Shown piece after piece: positions 1 to 12,186 of a stretch of DNA of 64,000 nucleotides. Both the position numbers and the translations under genes were made by a program. The notes beneath the pieces were generated by a model. That model saw only the letters and a list, made by a program, of their open reading frames with translations, ran no database searches and was not told the DNA's origin. This DNA is from Hermatobates lingyangjiaoensis (Eukaryota; Arthropoda; Insecta; Hemiptera; Hermatobatidae), in NCBI GenBank assembly GCA_026182355.1, contig JAPFBL010000034.1:1496501-1560500 (forward strand), written 5' to 3'. Within the stretch, counting starts at the first letter, position 1, and every line of letters begins with the position of its first letter.

Positions 1-39
1 AAGTAAACACTTTCTTTTGTTTAAAAGTAGTCTTTTGTT

Positions 40-130
40 TACTTACTATCTCCTGATGACGAGGCCATCAAAATATAGTAGCGAGTTTCTGTTTTATTTC
101 TGTGTGTTCTTTTTGTCAATATATTATTTG
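40..130 (+). repeat. PLE 3' tail, family T5 (hammerhead-like)
   Basis: CTGATGA lies at 53-59, followed by a short CGA-rich hairpin and the family's ATATAGTAG block. It matches the 3' end of the PLE relic at 24055-24608 and the copy at 32985-33112. G12 of the GAAA box is lost (CAAA), so this copy is probably inactive. A (TA)n tract follows at 253-275. Confidence 0.6.
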
Positions 131-358
131 ACGTTCGTGGAATCGTTACATTTAATTGTATATTAAATGTGCGGTCAACTTTCTAGGATCAAAAATCATA
201 TTCTCGTTGTCTTTAGATAACGATTAGTTTTAATGTTAATCAATCGGAAATTTATATATATATATATATATATATGCAGAAAAATCACAATAAATAAACA
301 CATGAGGCAATCAATGATGCTTAAACCACAATGGAAGAAGGAAAACAGTAGAAATAAA

Positions 359-395
359 TGATCTGAGGCCTTTCAATGCATGTCATCAGAGAGCA
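359..395 (-). ncRNA. Hammerhead-like ribozyme motif, family T2, minus arm
   Basis: Reading the minus strand: TGCTCT (390-395) as the 5' strand of helix I, CTGATGA (383-389), a short segment with ATGCAT in place of helix II, GAAA (371-374), GGCCTC forming a two- to three-base-pair helix III and ending in C17, then AGATCA pairing back with TGCTCT at five of six positions. This is a type I layout. Helix II is weak. Activity is inferred, not shown. Confidence 0.55.
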
Positions 396-485
396 AACAA
401 AGTAATTACTTTTCTTGTATATTTTTACACTAATAACTGTACTGTAATTAGAACAGTAAGTAACTGTAAAAGTTTTCACTTTGTT

Positions 486-522
486 TGCTCTCTGACGAGA
501 TACATTGAAAGAACTCAGAGCA
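486..522 (+). ncRNA. Hammerhead-like ribozyme motif, family T2, plus arm
   Basis: Helix I is TGCTCT (486-491) pairing perfectly with AGAGCA (517-522). The core is CTGACGA (492-498), then GATACATT (499-506) in the helix II position, GAAA (507-510), and a two-base-pair helix III (A510-T515, G511-C514, loop AA). C516 is the predicted cleavage nucleotide (H17). All hammerhead core positions except a stable helix II are present. PLE hammerheads with very short helix III are known; this assignment is by pattern. Confidence 0.6.
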
Positions 523-560
523 TTTATTTCTATTGTTTTCATTTTTCCATTGTGGTTTAA

Positions 561-564
<4 letters not shown>

Positions 565-615
<51 letters not shown>
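565..615. repeat. (TA)n microsatellite
   Basis: Uninterrupted TA dinucleotides directly at the 3' end of a T2 tail. Similar tracts abut almost every PLE tail here and are not all listed. Confidence 0.95.
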
Positions 616-621
<6 letters not shown>

Positions 622-1427
622 AAGAACGCCTTATAGCAGTAATGACAAACATGGTTGAAACAAACAAGCAAGTGTAATGGGAATCAAAAGCAAGTCTCTA
701 CGGCTGAGGCAAACGACATTAGATCCAAGATACCACACCGCCCCCTTCCGGCTTGTAATTTAAATTCAACATCAAGTTTTGATCGAAATAATCTAATATA
801 GGACCTTAATTATGGGAGCTTGTATTCTTAAATTAGTTTCAAATTACTTATATTTCACTGGTTATGCAACAAAACATAAATTAATAATGCGAGGAAACAC
901 AATTGATGTACGTAGTCTTGGTTTATTTAACAATGTATGATATTAATTTCTTTAGAACTATAGTCGATAAAGGAAAAACAATGATTTCATTGTATAACAG
1001 TGCATAATATAATATTAAAATATTTATTAATTAAAATTTAATATGAAATAATGTAATATTAAAAAGAACAAATTTCTAAAGGAGGAGGGCGTATGGAGAA
1101 ATACTGACGTTGATTAAAATGGACTCCTATTCACGCCAGTAGATATTGTTACCATGACCGTGCATTTTAAAGGGAATCATCTTGAATTAATTGTGCATGA
1201 AAACAATCAAGGCAGATAATAGGATTGTGCAAGTCAGAATAATAACGGTTTGGCCCGAGGCTGCAGCCCAAAATTACATTAGATGTTTAATATAATCAAT
1301 TAATGACATTTCCTAAACTCTAATAAATAACCGTGTATACTGTTCAAAATTTAATGTAGCGATTAAAACATTTTTCAAATAAATCAATATCTTAATTATG
1401 TTAACGCTTTTATAGCAGATTTATGAA
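616..1427. other. AT-rich spacer, nothing recognised
   Basis: No ORF with family resemblance, no RNA gene and no clear repeat boundary seen. Confidence 0.6.
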
Positions 1428-1443
1428 CACACATACACACACA

Positions 1444-1482
<39 letters not shown>
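1428..1482. repeat. (CA)n then (TA)n compound microsatellite
   Basis: An imperfect CA run passes directly into a TA run. Confidence 0.9.
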
Positions 1483-1483
<1 letters not shown>

Positions 1484-1572
1484 CATAGGAGAAATAACTG
1501 TGATTACTTATTGTTTATGCTAATGCAGGTAAAGAATTGTAGAAAACTCTAACTCTAGATTATCATTCAGAC

Positions 1573-1800
1573 TATAGTTGTTAAAATTCACATACTATTT
1601 TTCTTTGTAAAATAATTTGTAATGTAATACTTAGTTTTTCTGTTTCAAAATTTATACTTCCGCCTATGAAAAATGTTTTAAATAAAGACCAAAACGTGGG
1701 AATGAGAGTTTAATTTGAACCTGAAGAACTGACCGAGTCCCGATAAACTAAGTTTTGTTTCTATTCCACGGTCGATACTTTAATCAATATATACATATAT
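1573..1800 (+). repeat. PLE-type tail, family T7
   Basis: A copy of about 220 bp shared with 34435-34670 (minus) and 58755-58985 (plus), and in part with 13810-14070. It contains AAATAAAGACC, then CTGAAGA at 1721-1727, an ACT...AGT hairpin, CCCGATAAAC, and an end near CGGTCGATACTTTAATC before a short TA tract. The GAAA box is replaced by GATAAA, so it is a weaker hammerhead match. Confidence 0.6.
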
Positions 1801-1804
1801 ATAT

Positions 1805-3635
1805 AATAAAATGAAACTGTCTATAGTACTTTAGATAAAAATTGTAACAGAAGCAACAAAAAGATCGACGCAGACATAACTTACTTTTTATATTTTGATA
1901 ATCATCGCCATCAGGAGGCGAAGTATCATGTAGGGTGACAGGGCGGTAAATGAAAATGATAAATTGAAATCATGTTAAAAATAAATAAGTTAACTACCTT
2001 CAATCTACTTCACTATTAATAATCCGTCATATTTAAAACACATTATTTAAAGTATAACAAATTCACAGAAGGAGTTCTTGAGGAATTTGGTCATAAACAT
2101 ACAACTCCTGATCATAAGCCGACGTTTCGCCAGAAGTTGTTTGGCATTTTCAAGGCTAAAAAACAATTTATTAACGACATAAGTAAAGCAAGATAAATAC
2201 ATCCACGGATACCAACCAACAGAATACAAACCAAACAAACAAAAAATTCAGTAACAAGAGAACCACAAAAAGATCATAAAATACCTTGCGTCATTATTCA
2301 TTATTTAAAAATAGTCATTTGCTGTTTAAACCTAATCATTTATCATCAATTATTCAGGCAATAAAACCCAATTTTCAAACAGATAAGCACACTATTACAA
2401 AACTAATTCTGGGAAGATACCTCTATACAGAGCATTCAAGCAAAACACAGAGACAGTAACAAACACAGAAAATTACAAAACAATGAAAAAAGAGTCAAAA
2501 AGAAAAGAAATTAAGGGTAAACAAAAACATACAAACATTATTATTGTGTTTTAGAGGGAACCCTATTTACCGGCCCATGCTTTTATCTAGCTGCATCATA
2601 ACAGATATACAGGAAGTATATTTGTATACAAATATACAGGAAGGTTACATAACCATAAAATAAGAAAACAAGCTACTCTTGCAATGTCAAGCTAAAAACA
2701 GTTCAATGGAAAGGATTGAAGGAGATTGGAGTAAATTAGACTAAGACTGGATATATCAGATCTCTTATTACAGGCCGTTCGTGTATTCATAATATTTATC
2801 ATTTCTATTAAATTTCTCTTTTTTGTGTGTTTTTCATGTTCAAGAATTTTGGTGTCGTGAAACGCATAGGGATGTCCCTATGTGCATGCGTGATTGGCTA
2901 GAGCAGACTTTATCAATATTAAAGTATAATGTTAAATGTATTTCAATATCATCATAACACCATTATATGTAATAAAAATTGTAAGAATTTTTGGCCAAAA
3001 TGAACGGTAATATAATACTAGAACAAAATTCTCTGAAGTGAAAAGATTATTTTATCTTTTACTACCCTCATTTATTTACGATTATGTTAATAAGAGAAAA
3101 AATGTAGGGATTGTCAAAGCCATTAATACTATTTCGTACATTAATGGTAGATCCATTAGAATAAAGTAATTGAATTTAAGCAAAATGCATTTTTATATAA
3201 ACACGAGGGAACTACTATGAAATACAATAATATTTAATCAAAAAATATACAATATTTAAAAAAAGTGCTAATTGTATGCTCCATCAAAAAACATATAAAA
3301 TTTAATATTTTGAAAAAAACCAGAACATTTAGAAATACGATTGTCTCTGTTAAAAGGATCAAAATGATATTGAAATGAATGCAAATTACGGAATGGAATC
3401 TTCATTTTATTCAGCAAGCAGGCAGTTGAATAGCATTCTCGCGTAAAAATCATTATTTGTAAAATTGTCTTTTTTCTCCCACCTATTCTAATTGCAAATT
3501 CTGAATCAGTAGAAGTCTATACCATCAATAGCCAGTAAAATTGTATGGAAAATATAAAAAGTGAAAACTTAACAATAAAAACAAAAAAAAAAGGTTTTAA
3601 AATGTAGACTAAGTAAACATATTAAAATGTTTACT
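1805..3635. other. AT-rich spacer, nothing recognised
   Basis: Short stop-bounded ORFs only, none with recognisable similarity. 2610-2645 has a small repeated ATATACAGGAAG motif. Confidence 0.55.
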
Positions 3636-3728
3636 CCTTTCTCTTTTCTCCTGAAGACGGATTGCCCGAAAATTTGAGTTTGTAAGTGTATTTCTTTACT
3701 TTGTGTGATACCTATTTTCAATTTTGAA

Positions 3729-3762
<34 letters not shown>
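3636..3762 (+). repeat. PLE 3' tail, family T4 (hammerhead-like)
   Basis: CTGAAGA (3651-3657), a CGG...CCG hairpin, AAAATTTGAG and a TTTCTTTACTTTGTGTG block ending in (TA)n at 3733-3760. CTC before the core can pair with GAG after it as helix I. Confidence 0.65.
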
Positions 3763-3766
<4 letters not shown>

Positions 3767-3860
3767 TAGGTCTGTTATCTAATCGGGATTTGGTCAAATT
3801 TTCTAGGTAGAACCTTCGAGTAGACTATCGATTATTGAATCTGTTATATATAGTTATATA

Positions 3861-4033
3861 AAAAGATTTCACATAAACACGTGAAATAACAATCAATGAT
3901 CAAACCACAATAAGAAATGGGAAAACAAGACTAAGATATTTCAACCGTAACAAGCGGTCTTCGTCAGAGACCACTTGTTACGGTTGAAGGATCTTAGTCT
4001 TGTTTTCCCATTTCTTATTGCGGTTTGATCATA
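3861..4033. repeat. Head-to-head inverted pair of T1 tails
   Basis: The left arm (minus) reads from the tail end ATTTCACGTG back to TCGTCAG at 3961-3967. The right arm repeats the same in plus orientation but lacks its CTGACGA. T1 also forms the 3' end of the PLE relic at 57040-58260, which identifies it as PLE-derived. Confidence 0.75.
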
Positions 4034-4035
4034 TA

Positions 4036-4214
4036 GTTATATGTAGAAGAAGAAACATAGAGCAATCAAAACACACTTAGAGTCTATAATTTTTGGTTTG
4101 AACCGTCTTCAGATGTGTGCTTTTGATTTTTCTATGTTTCTCTTTCTACCCTGAACTTTATTTGTCCGTTTCGGATCGTATTTCCGAATATGAAAAAGGA
4201 TATATATATATATT
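4036..4214. repeat. Inverted pair of T3 tails, partly deleted
   Basis: The minus arm carries TCTTCAG at 4109-4115 with the GGTTTGAACCG hairpin. The plus arm keeps only the distal part, TTTCTCTATGTTTC through GGATCGTATTTCC. A short TA tract follows. Confidence 0.6.
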
Positions 4215-4630
4215 TACACACTTACAATATCTAATTAACAGTCATTATGAGAAAAAAAGAGGGAAGAGAGAGGTGCGGTGAACATCTGTTTCTCGTGATG
4301 GTGGTTAAACAATAAAATTCTGACTGTAAGTCTAAAAACCTGTTGTGTGTATTTTTTACGTTTCTTTTTTAGAACAAAATATTACAGATGTAAAAAGCCT
4401 CCTTAAAATAAAAAAAAATGTAAACAGTCATTAATACTGTTTCCACTGTGGTGTGATCGGTCTACTGGTTAGTTGTTTATATTTTGCAATGAAGAACGAA
4501 CATATGAATATTGACCAGGACTCCAGATTTTTCATAAATGATAAAAAAGAGAAAATATGTTCTATATATAAATAGATATTTTTTATAATTTTCAATAGAA
4601 AGATAGAGAATTTGGTTGATGCCATGTTTG

Positions 4631-4947
4631 GGTAGGTTAGGTTGCACTAGCAGTTCCACATTGTTACACACATAGGCTGAAAATCATCGCTTTGTGCACA
4701 CAATGTAGATTGATTCTACATAAGGAGCCTTAAAGTTTGTCTAACTGAAGTGTATTTAGGAATCTTTGATGAGTACCTGACGTTGTTTAGGCTCAGGTCC
4801 GATAATTTGACGTCCTCAGGACAGGAGGACTTGTTCAGATTTATTCACCTCTCACGTGGATAGATCGAGATCTATAGTGGGAATTGAACTCCGGACTCGC
4901 CAGTCCGGATTCAGTCACTTTTCCATTGAGCTAATTTGGCTCCCCAC
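4631..4947 (-). repeat. tRNA-derived SINE, copy S1
   Basis: On the minus strand a tRNA-like head starts near 4947 with GGGGAGCC, an A-box-like TTAGCTCAATGG and a B-box-like GAGTTCAATTCC. Next comes a conserved body containing GAGGTGAATAAATCTGA, then AGGTACTCATCAAAGAT, and an end in AACCTAACCTACC. Three other copies (10267, 37575, 39438) share body and order. Pol III origin is inferred from the A and B boxes. Confidence 0.75.
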
Positions 4948-5379
4948 CATCCTCCCGATGGCGTAAAGCTGCAATTCCCCAGCATGTGAAGAGCCAGATA
5001 TTTTTCGAAAATTCCTAATTTAATAAACTTAGGCAAAATTTAGACTTTCTAGTGGAATCTATAACGTAATATGGTTCACTAATGACTAAAACGGGTGATA
5101 AATAACAAATGAACCAGACTTTTTTCTTCTAAAACTCCACTACGATGAAAGACTATATGTGTGGGTGTTTGATATCCGTTGAAAATCTACGAACATCAAT
5201 ACAGAACAATTCTATAAATACAATTAATTCATCATCATTAGAAAAGCACTTTGTCAGTGCTTCTCTGGGTATTGTGCAAGAAATTTATACTTATTAATAC
5301 CTCAACTAATTAAAAGTTATTTTTAATTTAATGATTAATCAGTATGGGTCTCACATATGGAAGTACATATATTTCTTAC

Positions 5380-5463
5380 CTTGTCATCAGAGCCAATGGT
5401 TGCTTCAGCATTATGACCCAGAACACCATGGAAAAGAAGAACCAGGAGAAAGAGTAAAGGGCT
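5380..5463 (-). CDS. Candidate host exon encoding a signal-peptide-like segment
   Basis: On the minus strand an 84-bp block is bounded by a strong acceptor (T-rich tract then TTTCAG, 5464-5469) and a strong donor (AAG then GTAAG, 5375-5379). Read in phase 0 it gives 28 codons with a leucine-rich core (SPLLFLLVLLFHGVLG) followed by a polar part (HNAEATIGSDDK), as expected for the end of a secretory signal and the start of a mature chain. No ATG lies inside, so a start would be in an upstream exon at higher coordinates. The next frame is also open and hydrophobic. No partner exon was recognised nearby. The splice sites are seen; the gene is inferred. Confidence 0.4.
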
Positions 5464-5469
5464 CTGAAA

Positions 5470-7470
5470 CAAAAAAAAAGCCGTAAGAAAGGTGATACAC
5501 TAATATTATCAAAATAACTCACAGCAAAGAATGGTAGAATAGCGTATAAATTACATAATATAGAATTTTACTTGATTTAACAATATGTTTTAGGCTAAGC
5601 TGCTGTTGATTAATCTTTTCCCAAATTGATCACTATTAATAATTTTTACTTTACACTAAATAAACCACAATAAAGCATATTTCCTCTGCTTGGAATTTGC
5701 ACTATTGTTTTTGAAGAATTCTGCGTAATGAAAAACTTTTTTTTTATCTTAGTTGAAATGAAGATTGTCATTAAGTTTTTTTTTTATTTTCTTGTTATAT
5801 AACTATGTAGGTTTTATATTTGGTGATATAACCTGAACAGGAATCTGCAGGTGGTTTTGAACCTTCATTCTCTATCTCCTTTCGATTAGATTTCGGGTCG
5901 AAACATGGCTATAGTGAACATCAATATGAAATACCATGCATATGTCTATATTTGAAAAAAGATTTAGATTAAAATTTTGCATTCGATATTCATTAGTGAA
6001 TTAAATATATAAGATGTAACTGATGTCATTACAAACATATGGACAAATAAGTTCAGTCGTACGATATTCTATTTTTCGTGCTACAGCTTCAACGGATGGC
6101 TTCATCTACTAATGTAATAACATGTATTTATACGTTTATGTGAATGGCATCAAAATATTAAATTATTCTAATAAAAAATTCTATTACTAAATTTATTTAG
6201 TTCATTTCAAGATATTTAACTTTGCTGAATTTATGAAACCTTATTTAATGTGAATTTATGAAATAAAATAATGAGAAGTTGTGCTATTATCTTATGCAGC
6301 AGATGTTTACTTCCTTAGAGGAATTCTCAAAGAGCGAATTATGGAATAAGTAGAGGGTGGAATAAACAGATGGCTGGTTTAAGTTGGCATTTGTTGAAAG
6401 TAGGTCGACTTACTGGGGCCCAGGCCTGTCCGGCCGCTGTTCAGTCTTTATTCTCCAGTAATCAAACCTTATCAGATCTTATCATTAACAGATTTTCAAA
6501 ACAGTTCTTCTTGATATTTTATAAAAATAACTTGTTTCCGATATTTTTTTAATTATTTGGCTATTTCTATGTGAATGGACACACAGACAGCCTATTTTTT
6601 GTAAGTTATAGATAACTTAGGTAGTCTATTTTCTAATATCGTAACTCCATGTTAGAGTGTTAAGGTTTTACTTTATATATGTCATCTGGAAGAGTCTACA
6701 CTTTTTAACATTATTGTTGTAATTGTATTGTATCTTCTATAATTGGTTCAAAAACTTTATTGAAATCATGTGACAGTTGGAAAGAAACAACAATGTTTTC
6801 CAGACCTTATCATAATTTGATAAGGCTAAACGCACCGTGTATTTTTTTAGCATATAATTACTTTAACAAAATAAAAAAATGCCCTTAAAATATGAATCAA
6901 GTTTTTTTTTAAAAAAAATGTATTTTATAGTATAATTTTGAAATGAGTATCTAAATTTTGCATTTAGCACTTTGAGGAGGTTGGTGGTTGGAGTTGGTCT
7001 TAAAACAGTCATGTATTGAGGAAGTGACTTTCAAGAACGTACGTTCATGTGGTGTAATTTGCTATGTATTAAACTGTAGGTCACTAGCAAACTGTCTTTG
7101 TTCCACATAAGTATAATGTAACAAAACTTGTTTTTTTTTTATAAATGTTACATGTATTTTAATGCCAACTATTGTCTAGTGGCAAAATCAGTGCTGAATA
7201 GGTTTTTCTTCATAGATGTGATCTCCGATCTTTCCATACCAGAAGATATCAGTTCGTGGTAAATAGGAGATTCTCCTATTGGTATACATCATAACATGGT
7301 GGAAATGTAACCAGTAGGTACTCAACTCAGTGCTCGATAAATCTATAAACCTGAAGTTCAGGAAAACTACTGCAGGTTTGTTTGGTCATGACCACCTTAA
7401 AACAGAGTTCTCCCTTCTTTGGAATGCTTTTAGAGTTAAAAAACAATAGATAATGTACACTTTCATGGTG
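5470..7470. other. AT-rich spacer, nothing recognised
   Basis: No similarity to coding families or elements seen. A GC-richer patch at 6370-6440 gives a 60-codon ORF on the plus strand without recognisable features. Confidence 0.5.
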
Positions 7471-7479
7471 TCTAAACAA

Positions 7480-7630
7480 GATTTGACAATAAACACGTGA
7501 AACAAAAATCAACGTCCAAACGACAGTAAAAAATCAGAAAAAAGACAATGATGTTTCATCTGTAGCAAGCGGTCTTCATCAGAATTGAGATTTGATTAAT
7601 TTCTTACTGTGGTTTGGATGTTGATTGTCT
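7480..7630. repeat. Old inverted pair of T1-like tails
   Basis: The minus arm has AACACGTGAAAC, a GCAAGCGGTCTTCATCAG core (CTGATGA on minus) and TTTCATC. The plus arm retains only TTTCTTACTGTGGTTTGGA and the outer end. It is diverged from typical T1. Confidence 0.5.
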
Positions 7631-7639
7631 AGGTATCAC

Positions 7640-8800
7640 TTATGTTATGAACATGAAGATGGTTTCAGATTACTGAAGGATCCATGATTCTAGTCAGAGT
7701 GGTGCCAAATATTCTAATACCATCAGCGTGTCAGGGATAGTAACGAAATAAGTTTACTTTTCACACCAAAATACATATCAAAGTGGGTGAAATATGTCCC
7801 TTTTTAAATATAGTTAGTCATATTGTAACATCACAATGTAATATAGTAGTACCATATTCTATTTCCTAAGACAGTGCTATATTCACCCTCAAATAACAAT
7901 AATAGTGATATTTTTAAATATATAATAATAATCATATTTTTATTACATTATGTGCCTCATATATTTATTGCTTAGAAATAATTTTCAAGGAAAAATCATT
8001 AAACATTCTACAGCAATATGGTGCAAACTGTTTATTAATCCTGTTTGAATTGCTGATGACCTCTCTACAGCAGACCTCTCTTAGTAACACTGTTCTTTTG
8101 TAGAAAAAAGGTATATGCACCATTATGTATTGATGTCAAACGATAAACGTCAGAGGTTAATAATTAAAACCCAGTCCAGCAGAAAACTTCCATCAAAGTA
8201 TTCGAACTGAAATAACATTTTTCTTTATATTTTTTGAATAGAGCGTCCTGTGTCAGATGGTTTGAAACATCAAAGCTAATAGGCATTTTATTGACAATAT
8301 ACACGTTATTTTCGTCCACAATTTATCTATATTATTATTACTTTTAAATTAATCATTATATGAAAAATAATCTGTTTTAACTTTCTTTATTCAGATCGTT
8401 TTGAGTTGTATTCACTTTTAGAGTCTAACACAGTTTATTTAGGGACAAGAAAACTTGATATTAAACATCCACTACTAAAAATGTATTGAAAGTCAGTTCT
8501 AAATAACTACTTAAATAATTGTTTAGAATTGATTAAAATATTAAATAACTGTTTATATCTGTAACCAGGGTTATAGTTAGTTGATTATAATTATTTTAAA
8601 TATTATCCCTAATCAATTGAACAAAATGACATTATTCTAAAAGAAAAAAATTAACTTATTTTTAACTTAAGAACAATGACCTCTAAATTGATATGACAAA
8701 AATAGAGTAAACTAAGAAATACTATTTGCTTAATATTTTTGAAAGATATTATTTATTCTATTTTGATAAAAATACAATCCTAAAAGGGTAAATAAAGATC
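7640..8800. other. AT-rich spacer, nothing recognised
   Basis: No gene, RNA gene or element boundary supported. Confidence 0.5.
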
Positions 8801-8811
8801 AATGCAGGTAA

Positions 8812-9075
8812 AGAAACAAAGAGAAATTAAAAACTTAAACTTACAGACTCTAAATTTTCGTTTCAACCGTCTTCAGGAGAGATAAGTAAGAGAAGCAGTC
8901 ACACTGGTATAGAGATGGTTGGTGACCCACAATGTTGACTCATACGCGCCAGGCTATAGAGAATATGGTAAATAGGAATCAATTTAAAATTTTGAGACTG
9001 TAAGGATGAGTCTCACAGAGACTGTAAATGAGTCTCTGTGTTTCTTTATCTACATTGAACTAAATGTATATTATA
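8812..9075. repeat. Inverted pair of T3 tails with internal 3' UTR spacer
   Basis: The minus arm holds TCTTCAG (8870-8876) with the T3 hairpin. Beyond it runs about 100 bp also present upstream of T3 at 47080-47200 (containing GGTTGG, CAATGTTG and CATACGCGCC), so this copy extends into the element's interior. The plus arm keeps only the distal T3 end. Confidence 0.6.
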
Positions 9076-9114
9076 CAAATCAGACTTTAATAGTCTAACT
9101 GATACGAACAGGGT

Positions 9115-9205
9115 AACAAACAAGAATTTCGCATAAAAGAACACCAACATTTATTGAAAAAGTCACTTCGATATTTCGTCATTCATCGTACTCAGTTGAA
9201 GATGT
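9115..9205 (-). repeat. Degenerate T11-like PLE tail
   Basis: On minus: CTGAGTACGATGAATGACG then AAATATCGAAGTGAC, resembling the terminus of the PLE at 60650-63437. Helix II bases have decayed. Confidence 0.35.
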
Positions 9206-9239
9206 GTTCTATTTGATTGACATTACGCTATTAACAGAG

Positions 9240-10260
9240 CTGTGGCTACTAATTCTACAAGTAGTACAGTTATGTAATACCTATAATGTAGAACAATTCT
9301 TCTGATAATAATGTCGGTTGTAATATTAAAGCGAAAACCTGTGCTTTTTTTAAATTTAAATGTAGAGCACATAATTATAAGTTATAATTATTATATTATT
9401 ATGAATAATAAATAAATCAATATTATAATTTGTAATTATATGTATTTACGAAAAGTGTAGTGAACAGACCTTTGTGGTTAGTTTGAGATAACTGATACTC
9501 ATTATATCAAATCTTATACACCTGTCTTTCTTTATGGCTCTTGCTACACTTAGAAAAACGTATAAAAACATTTTCAGAATGTTTTTTTCATAATAATAGT
9601 TGAACTGAATACATTTTTTAAATTAAGTAAAACTTTATAAAAAGATAGGACTTAAATGGGGTTTGAAACCATAGCTTGTTTAATGAGAGATATTTGCAAT
9701 TATTTGTACCAGTCACGGCATTATAACACAGACTTGTACAAATATTGATGCATCAAAGAAAATAGTAATTAATTATATTTGAATAAATTAAATATATAAA
9801 AAAAAGAGTTTCATTATATAATCTAATATAGACGAGAATTGTTTTAAAATTCCAGTTTTTCAATTTATATTTATTTGAAACGTGTCAGTGTTTGAATTTA
9901 ATATTTGTATTCAGTTTTGTAGGTATTATTCAATATTTGGACAACACAATCCTCTAAGCACAAGTGTGTCCTTAATTTTGCCACATCACTGAATTAATAA
10001 TGTTACTGAATTTTAGATATGGACAGGATTTGTAATTATTAAGAATAAAATATTTTAAACCATTTGCTTTTTTATTGTATATTTTTTGTTTATAATAATT
10101 TATTTTTGAAATATATACTTAGAAAGTCACCTCACAACACTTTAAATGTTAAGAGGTACAGATTTTAAAAAAAACTAGAATGACGCAATTAAAAAATAAA
10201 TATCTTTTTAATTTACTCTAAATATTTGCTGGTTTTTTATTTAAAATAATGTTATTATAT
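9240..10260. other. AT-rich spacer, nothing recognised
   Basis: Very AT-rich with only short ORFs and no recognisable element. Confidence 0.5.
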
Positions 10261-10266
10261 TAAACA

Positions 10267-10606
10267 GGGGACCAGGAGTTAGGTCAGTTAACTCCTGTAC
10301 GTTAGCTCAGGTTAACGTACTTGCCCCTGAACTGATAGGTTCAGTAAGTATCCCCACCTGGACCTCGATTTATTCATGTGGGAGGTGAATAAATCTGAGC
10401 ACATCGTCCTTCGGAGAAGGACCATCTGTCCCGGGCCTGTGCGATGTCAGGTACTCGTTAAAGATCCCTACTCTAAATACAATTGAGTTAGGCAAAATTT
10501 AGGACTCTAACTGTAGAATCAATCTTCATTGTATGGTATCACAAATGACCAATGCTCGGCCTACGTGTGTTCCCTTGTGGGGCTACCACTGTAACCTAAC
10601 CTAACC
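10267..10606 (+). repeat. tRNA-derived SINE, copy S2
   Basis: The body includes CTCGATTTATTCATGTGG, GAGGTGAATAAATCTGAGC, GATGTCAGGTACTCG and GGCAAAATTTAGGACTC, and ends in AACCTAACCTAACC (10593-10606). The head is partly rearranged: GTTAGCTCAGGTTAAC resembles an A box and AGGTTCAGTAAG a B box. Confidence 0.75.
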
Positions 10607-10964
10607 AATTATATTAAACCCGCTTTAAAATACAATTTGAATGAATATTTATACTAGAAGATAACATCCCATATAGTGTAAGGATGAATCTTAAAAGAAC
10701 GGAGCATTATACGAGTACAAAAACGAGTACTAATGGCAGTGGATAAGTAAATAATGAAGATCAATGTTAGTACAAGAAGATTGTTTGCTCATTCAGACAA
10801 TGCAATGACCTATACAAAAGATCTCCACTACAGAAAACTAAACAACGTTCCTTCTGATGTCTACGTAAAGATCAAATATCAACAACTGTGAGTGCAAGTC
10901 CTTATTTTGTTGTTATAAGTTATCATATTATTTATAAACATCTACAAAATGATTTCTACAAAAA

Positions 10965-11130
10965 TAAACACGTATAATAAAAATCAATGTCAAAACCACG
11001 ATAAGATATCAGAAAAAAACTAAGATCTTTCAGCTATAACAAGCGGTCTTCTTCAGAATCTCTGACGATGTTACTGACGAAGACTGCTTGTTACTGTTAA
11101 AGGATCTTCGTCTTTTTCTATTTTTTTTTT
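10965..11130. repeat. Inverted pair of T1 tails
   Basis: The minus arm carries AGATCTTTCAGC and GCGGTCTTCTTCAG. The plus arm has CTGACGAAGACTGCTTGTTA and AAGGATCTTCGTC. Both arms are diverged and the distal tail of the plus arm is cut short at a poly-T. Confidence 0.6.
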
Positions 11131-11149
11131 TGAAGTTGTTAAAGATCTA

Positions 11150-12010
11150 TGTATACGTATAAAATAATTATATTTTCAAATCTTAGTGAAATTATGTTTC
11201 ATCAAAAAAAATTTCGCAGGTTGAATTACTTTTGTTAAGTAATTTCATGAACTGGTAGTATTTTTTGCCCAAAATTTTTCTTTTAAAACAGTGTTGATGT
11301 AAAGCTAAACATGAAAAAAATATTTAATTTCTTTAATAAGTGAATGGATAGAGTTTTCATTGAATAAGAAAAGTTAAATATGATAGATTCAGGGAAGGTT
11401 GGGCTGAAGATAATAGAGGGAGTGTTAAGGGGTTGGTTCGGAAATAAGATGGTTTGGACAAGGCAAGGGAGGGAGTGACTGATGTGATAGATGGGGAATT
11501 CAAGAGTGGATAGTTGATGACGTCAGGGGGCCTGTGGAAGAGAGGCCGAGTGGACAGCATCTCAAATGGCTTCAACAGCTGAAGAAAGCGTACACAATGT
11601 CACATGTCACTCACTAGCCGGCAAAAAATGACCTAAAAAAAGCGTGCAAGATAGCTAACCAACGTCTCCTTGTACCATGTGCGTTATTTAACTGGCATCG
11701 TCCTCCACTAACATCCTTCGACACGGCTCTCTATAGCCTCTGAACCAATAGCCAAATTTCATAACCTTTGCATAATGTATACTCTTTAATAAGGGTTTAG
11801 TTTATTCCTGATTCGACATTACAAACCACTTTTTGTATTATACATATATAGGGTGGATTAAAATCATCTAATACATTCATAACCTTAATACAACGTATAA
11901 AATGTGCATTCCATTAAAAATTATTGAAATTTTAGCATAAATGGTCTTCTGATAGATGCTTTCTATAACTCTTAGTATTTCTTTATAGCGTAAGATAATT
12001 TTATATACAT
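11150..12010. other. Spacer without recognised features
   Basis: A GC-richer patch at 11360-11730 gives a 72-codon minus-strand ORF rich in Ser, Leu and Pro with no recognisable domain. It may be an old element fragment. Confidence 0.4.
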
Positions 12011-12186
12011 ATATATATATATATTTCAATTTATTCTAATTAAACCCAGTATACACATCCCAACAGATAATTCAAATACACAGATAGTTCGTAACAAAAA
12101 TGTTATGATATATAATCTATTTTATGCATAATATATAATATATCGTAACATTTTTGTTATGATTATCTGTGTGTTTGAATTATTTC

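Larger units (their letters stand above)
283..562. repeat. Head-to-head inverted pair of T2 tails
   Basis: The left arm (minus) and right arm (plus) share the sequence from the hammerhead core through a TTCCATTGTGGTTTAAGC end, with diverged sequence at the centre (400-480). The tails point outward, and a long (TA)n tract adjoins the right end at 565-615. Each arm carries a full hammerhead-like core, listed separately. Confidence 0.75.

Noticed and set aside
4781..4947. tRNA gene
   Set aside because: A- and B-box-like sequences are present, but the cloverleaf is not complete and the same head with body recurs at three other loci; it is a SINE.
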